From: JACPSX01 sp035288405 [NCBI: bacterium]
GTDB lineage: Bacteria; JACPSX01
Length of the DNA: 10,059 bases
Assembly (NCBI GenBank): GCA_035288405.1
Contig: DATEAK010000230.1
Span: forward strand, 1-10,059
Direction of reading: 5' to 3'
Under the pieces are notes generated by a model. The model did not search any database, had not been told where the DNA came from, and saw only the letters and a program-made list of their open reading frames with translations. The position numbers and the translations under genes were made by a program. This document shows positions 6,798 to 10,059 of this stretch, one piece after another (within the stretch, counting starts at the first letter, position 1; every line of letters starts with the position of its first letter).

Positions 6798-7990
6798 GCT
6801 CTTACCTCTTCGAGAACCTGGTCGAGACAGGACACAAATTCGTCGACCTCTCTTTCCGTGACTGTAAGCGGAGGGACCAGCCTGAGCACTTTACCGACTG
6901 TGCAGTTGATCAAAACCCCGCGGCGCCGGCACCCATCGACCACCGGGGTGCCATCCACGGCAAGTTCCACTCCGATCATGAGTCCCATGCCTCGAATTTC
7001 CCGGATCACGGAGTGCTTTTTTTGCAGGTTGCGCAGGCGCTCGACCAGATAGGCTTCCATATTCCGGCAGTGGACCAGGTGCTCCCCTCCCAGTAGCTCG
7101 CGGATCACGACAATGGCGGCGGCGCAGGACAGTGGATTCCCACCGAAAGTCGAGGCGTGGGTACCGGGAACAAAGGATTCGCTGACGGCTTCTTTGGCGA
7201 GCATGGCTCCGATGGCGGTGCCGCCCCCGAGGGCTTTGGCCAGAGTGAAAATGTCCGGCTCGATTCCGTACTGTTCGTAGGCGAACAGACGACCCGTGCG
7301 CCCCATTCCGACCTGGACCTCATCGAAGATCAGGAGAAGATTCCTCTGGTTGCAGAGGTCCCGGACTTTTTTCAGATACTCCCGATCCGCCGCCACCACG
7401 CCCCCTTCGGCTTGGATGGGCTCCAGCATGATTGCGCAGGTGCCGGGAGTGATCGCCTTCTCCAGGGCCGCGAGATCATTGAACGGTACGTGAGAGAAAC
7501 CCGCAGGCATGGGCTCGAAACCCAGGCGAAACTTCTCCTGTCCGGTGGCCGCCAACGTAGCTATGGTGCGACCGTGGAAGGAGTTGAGCATCGTAATGAT
7601 CCCGTAGCGATCGGCCCCGTGGTGATCCCGGGAGCACTTGCGCGCCAGCTTAATGGCCGCCTCGTTTGCTTCCGCGCCGCTGTTGCAAAAAAAGACCCGG
7701 TCCGCGCAGGAGTTCTCCACCAAGAGGCGGGCGAGTTCGATCTCACGCTCGATGTGATAGAGGTTGGAAACATGTATGAGACGTCCCGCTTGCTCACGGA
7801 TCGCCTCCACCACTTTCGGATGGCAGTGGCCCAGGGCGTGCACCGCGATGCCCGCGACGAAATCCAGATATTCTTTGCCATCCGCATCCCAGACCCGGCA
7901 CCCCTGTCCTCGCACCAGCACTACGGGAGCGGGAGCATACGTGCGAGCCAGGAATTTTTGAGACTGGTTGATGAGTTCCGTTTGGTTCAT
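6794..7990 (-). CDS. argD: Acetylornithine aminotransferase
   Basis: PLP-dependent class III aminotransferase that transfers an amino group from glutamate to N-acetylglutamate semialdehyde, giving N-acetylornithine. Enzymes of this type often also serve as succinyldiaminopimelate aminotransferase in lysine synthesis. It has 398 residues, full length. NSGAEANEAAIKLARK (103-118) is the cofactor phosphate region, FDEVQVGMGRTG (222-233) has the PLP-ring Asp223, and AKALGGG (251-257) supplies the Schiff-base Lys252. HASTFGGNPL (278-287) completes the site. ATG 7990 is preceded at 9 nt by GAGAGGA. A stronger AGGAGG lies 31 nt upstream at the argB stop and has no start codon in range. It follows argB by 36 nt and overlaps argF by 4 nt. 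The adjacent argB and argF decide for ArgD over the closely related 4-aminobutyrate, succinylornithine and ornithine aminotransferases. Confidence 0.96.
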   Translation of the reverse strand: MNQTELINQSQKFLARTYAPAPVVLVRGQGCRVWDADGKEYLDFVAGIAVHALGHCHPKVVEAIREQAGRLIHVSNLYHIEREIELARLLVENSCADRVFFCNSGAEANEAAIKLARKCSRDHHGADRYGIITMLNSFHGRTIATLAATGQEKFRLGFEPMPAGFSHVPFNDLAALEKAITPGTCAIMLEPIQAEGGVVAADREYLKKVRDLCNQRNLLLIFDEVQVGMGRTGRLFAYEQYGIEPDIFTLAKALGGGTAIGAMLAKEAVSESFVPGTHASTFGGNPLSCAAAIVVIRELLGGEHLVHCRNMEAYLVERLRNLQKKHSVIREIRGMGLMIGVELAVDGTPVVDGCRRRGVLINCTVGKVLRLVPPLTVTEREVDEFVSCLDQVLEEVRA

Positions 7991-8026
7991 GGACGGGATT
8001 CCTCTCGGGTGCCGGCGGCGTCCTCC

Positions 8027-8911
8027 TTAACCACGAACAATTTCGGTGCCGATTCCCTCGTCAGTGAAGATTTCCAGCAGGAGGGCATGATTGATCCGAC
8101 CGTCGATGATGTGAGCCTTCGCCACCCCCGCCTCCAGGGCACTGAGGGCGGCGCTGACCTTGGGGAGCATTCCTCCGGTGATCACCTGGGCGGTTGTGAG
8201 GGTGGAAATCTCTGCGCGGGTCAGGGTGGATATCAGATTGCGGTTCTTGTCTTGGATTCCAGGAACGTCCGTGAGCAGGATCAGCTTTTCGGCCGTGAGG
8301 GCTGCGGCAACCTCACCCGCCACCAGGTCCGCGTTGATGTTGTAGGTTTCCCCGCCTTCACCCACGCCGACCGGGGAGATCACGGGGATAAAACCGGACT
8401 TGACCAGGACGTCGATGATCTGAGGGTTCACGGACTCCACTTTGCCGACCATCCCCACGTCGATGATTTCGGGAGTTCCCGTGAGCTCCGAGTTTACGGT
8501 GACATTGAGCTTGGAGGCGCGGATCAGGTTGCCGTCCTTACCGCTCAAGCCCACCGCATTGCCGCCGTGCTGGTTGATAAGGGAGACGATTTCTTTGTTC
8601 ACCTTTCCCGCCAGCACCATCTCCACGATGTCCATGGTCTCACCGTCCGTGACCCGCATTCCCTGGACGAAGGTGGATTCTTTCCCCATCCGTTTCAGAG
8701 TCTCTCCGATCTGGGGCCCGCCGCCGTGGACGATGACGGGGCTGACGCCCACGTAGCGGAGCAAGATCACGTCCAGAACGAAATCGCGTTTCAAACTCTC
8801 GCTTACCATGGCGGCGCCTCCGTACTTCACCACGACGGTTTTGCCGTAGAAGGTACGGATGTAGGGGAGCGCCTCGATCAGAGTTTGAGCTTTTGCCAGA
8901 TTGATGCTCAC
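8027..8911 (-). CDS. argB: N-acetylglutamate kinase, probably arginine-inhibited type
   Basis: Amino-acid kinase family enzyme that phosphorylates N-acetylglutamate with ATP, the second step of arginine synthesis. The 294 residues include [10 protein letters not shown] (26-35, catalytic Lys29), the HGGGPQI loop (62-68), GMRVTDGE (84-91) and GGMLPKV (246-252, Lys251). Before the first strand there is an extra N-terminal helix (about 4-20, [16 protein letters not shown]). The C-terminal [20 protein letters not shown] region (266-285) is also present. Both are hallmarks of hexameric NAGKs that are feedback-inhibited by arginine, as in Pseudomonas and Thermotoga, and are absent or different in the E. 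coli dimer. Inhibition is therefore inferred. GTG 8911 is the chosen start: GGAAGGA lies just upstream, and the N-helix begins right after it. It is the first gene after a promoter and probably heads the arginine operon. Confidence 0.97.
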   Translation of the reverse strand: MSINLAKAQTLIEALPYIRTFYGKTVVVKYGGAAMVSESLKRDFVLDVILLRYVGVSPVIVHGGGPQIGETLKRMGKESTFVQGMRVTDGETMDIVEMVLAGKVNKEIVSLINQHGGNAVGLSGKDGNLIRASKLNVTVNSELTGTPEIIDVGMVGKVESVNPQIIDVLVKSGFIPVISPVGVGEGGETYNINADLVAGEVAAALTAEKLILLTDVPGIQDKNRNLISTLTRAEISTLTTAQVITGGMLPKVSAALSALEAGVAKAHIIDGRINHALLLEIFTDEGIGTEIVRG

Positions 8912-8944
8912 GGTCCTTCCTGCCCCATAAATCGTAAAAACTGA

Positions 8945-8973
8945 ATTATAAAAAAAAGGCTTACTCTTTGCAC
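8945..8973 (-). promoter_or_regulatory. Candidate promoter of the argBDFG operon
   Basis: Reading the minus strand, a perfect TATAAT occupies 8950-8945, directly after a run of eight T. Seventeen bases upstream is GTGCAA (8973-8968), only a 3/6 match to TTGACA. The implied start is near 8938, giving a leader of about 27 nt before the argB GTG, too short for an attenuator. TGAATTATA at 8942-8950 on the plus strand resembles one half of an ArgR box and overlaps the -10 element; the other half is not seen. Confidence 0.5.
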
Positions 8974-8995
8974 GAACAAATATGACTCACCAGAA

Positions 8996-9068
8996 AGCTT
9001 TCAGCCGTCAGCATGAGGCACCTAACGTTTGTCAACTGACTTCCTTCCCCGGTTCCGAGCTGACCGCT
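8996..9068. repeat. Second copy of the CAGC/GCTG dispersed repeat
   Basis: AGCCGTCAGC at 9003-9012 and GCTGACCGCT at 9059-9068 form inverted arms (9 of 10 positions pair). AGCTTTCAGC at 8996-9005 overlaps the left arm. All three words also occur in the element at 131-218, where the spacing between outer arms is 88 rather than 66 bp. It lies 7 bp past the hslU stop codon on that gene's downstream side. It could form a hairpin at the end of the hslU transcript, but no T-run adjoins it. Confidence 0.65.
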
Positions 9069-9075
9069 TCCCCAT

Positions 9076-10059
9076 TTACAAAATGTAGCGGCTTAAATCT
9101 TGATCTTGTGCCAGGTTTTGGAGCCGGCTGCGCACGTAGGCGGAGTCGATGGCGACTTGCTGTCCCCTGAGTTCCGGGCCCCGGAAGGAAATTTCCTCCA
9201 AGAGCTTCTCCAGGACCGTGTGGAGGCGCCGGGCTCCGATGTTTTCCGTGCGCTCGTTTACCAATGCCGCCAGGGCGGCAATCTCATCGATGGCATCCGG
9301 GGTAAATTGAATCTCGATCCCCTCGGTGGCCAGCAGGGCTGTGTACTGCTTGATGAGGGCATTTTGCGGCTCGGTGAGGATGCGGACAAAATCTTCTTTG
9401 CTCAAGGAATCGAGTTCGACGCGGATGGGAAAGCGTCCCTGCAATTCGGGGATCAGGTCGGAGGGCTTGGAAACATGGAATGCCCCGGCGGCGATAAACA
9501 AGATATGGTCCGTGCGCACGGCCCCGTACTTGGTGCTGACCGTGGATCCCTCGATGATGGGGAGAAGGTCCCGCTGGACTCCTTCACGGGAGACGTCGGG
9601 TCCGTGCCCCCCTTCCCGGCCGGCCACCTTGTCCAGCTCGTCCAGGAACACGATTCCGGTCTGCTCCACGCGCGCGATGGCCTCCTGAATCACCTTATCC
9701 ATGTCGATGAGCTTTTGAGCCTCCTGCTCCGTGAGCAGTTTTAAGGCCTCGGGAACTTTGACCCGGCGTCGCTTCTTGCGCTGCGGGAAGAGGCCTCCGA
9801 GCATGTCTTTGATCTGGATATCCATTTCTTCCATGCCGGATCCCGGCAGGATTTCGATCAAGGGCATTCCTCGCTCGGCAACTTCCAGTTCCACTTCCCG
9901 GTCCTGGAGCTTTCCCTCGCGCAGGTAGGAGCGGAATTTCTCGCGAGTCTGGAAATAATGTTGCTGGCCCAGATCATCAAGGTCCTCTCCCTTCTCAGAA
10001 TCCCTGGTTAGGTGAGGCGGAGCCGGGAGCAGAAGGTCCAGGAGACGTTCCTCGGCCTG
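9076..10059 (-). CDS. hslU: ATP-dependent protease ATPase subunit HslU (5' end outside the window)
   Basis: AAA+ unfoldase of the cytoplasmic HslUV (ClpYQ) protease, which feeds substrates to the HslV peptidase. 327 residues are visible; the family is about 440-460, so roughly the first 120-130, including Walker A, lie beyond the window. The frame stays open to the edge, so a GTG at 9894 is internal. Visible parts in order: most of the I-domain, ending near the basic stretch [11 protein letters not shown]; Walker [10 protein letters not shown] (136-144 of the visible part); the arginine-finger region [11 protein letters not shown] (about 206-216); and the sensor-2 motif GARRLHT (275-281). The C-terminus DLSRYIL is the conserved tail that inserts into HslV pockets and activates it, so the partner hslV is expected to exist, most likely just upstream. 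A 164-bp gap separates it from argB. Confidence 0.97.
   Translation of the reverse strand, partial: QAEERLLDLLLPAPPHLTRDSEKGEDLDDLGQQHYFQTREKFRSYLREGKLQDREVELEVAERGMPLIEILPGSGMEEMDIQIKDMLGGLFPQRKKRRRVKVPEALKLLTEQEAQKLIDMDKVIQEAIARVEQTGIVFLDELDKVAGREGGHGPDVSREGVQRDLLPIIEGSTVSTKYGAVRTDHILFIAAGAFHVSKPSDLIPELQGRFPIRVELDSLSKEDFVRILTEPQNALIKQYTALLATEGIEIQFTPDAIDEIAALAALVNERTENIGARRLHTVLEKLLEEISFRGPELRGQQVAIDSAYVRSRLQNLAQDQDLSRYIL

Noticed and set aside
7157-8944. 595-codon open frame on the plus strand, the longest ORF in the window
   Set aside because: It runs antisense across argD and argB, both with intact catalytic motifs. Its translation shows no domain and is rich in His, Asp and Gly, as expected for the mirror frame of G+C-biased genes.
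8996-9068. Intrinsic terminator after hslU
   Set aside because: The inverted repeat can fold, but no T-run follows. The T-tract at about 8951-8958 is over 35 nt beyond the stem and belongs to the argB promoter spacer.

Overview
The window is an ordinary, densely packed chromosomal segment of a Gram-negative bacterium. A lipobox signal peptide, an AI-2E/PerM-type permease and HslU all fit this. Gene order hslU-argB-argD-argF-argG on one strand resembles, from memory, arginine clusters in deltaproteobacterial lineages (Geobacter-like Desulfuromonadota and relatives). That placement was not tested. I found no mobile element, CRISPR array, tRNA or rRNA.

Left part, plus strand (1-3124). The 3' tail of an unrecognised gene ends at 132. 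A repeat-rich gap of about 215 bp follows, holding an imperfect inverted repeat and then a good sigma70-type promoter. Three co-directional genes come next: a TPR lipoprotein, an AI-2E-family membrane permease and a D-isomer-specific 2-hydroxyacid dehydrogenase. They are spaced 10-15 bp apart and look like one transcription unit, but no single pathway links them.

Right part, minus strand (10059 down to 3167). The window opens inside hslU, the ATPase of the HslVU protease. After a 164-bp gap with a promoter and a second copy of the repeat comes an arginine operon: argB (N-acetylglutamate kinase), argD (acetylornithine aminotransferase), argF (ornithine carbamoyltransferase), argG (argininosuccinate synthase), then a CrtI-like FAD oxidoreductase. 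argD/argF, argF/argG and argG/oxidoreductase each overlap by 4 nt (GTGA or ATGA), so translation is probably coupled. The operon supplies steps from N-acetylglutamate to argininosuccinate, except the ArgC reduction and the deacetylation by ArgJ or ArgE. argH is not in the window; the oxidoreductase sits directly after argG. The two strands converge at 3124/3167 with 42 bp between stop codons.

Points most worth a second look are the conflicting start signals of the permease gene, the possible leaderless start of the lipoprotein gene, the paired dispersed repeats, and the FAD oxidoreductase with degenerate cofactor motifs fused translationally to argG. I saw no convincing previously undescribed multi-gene system.
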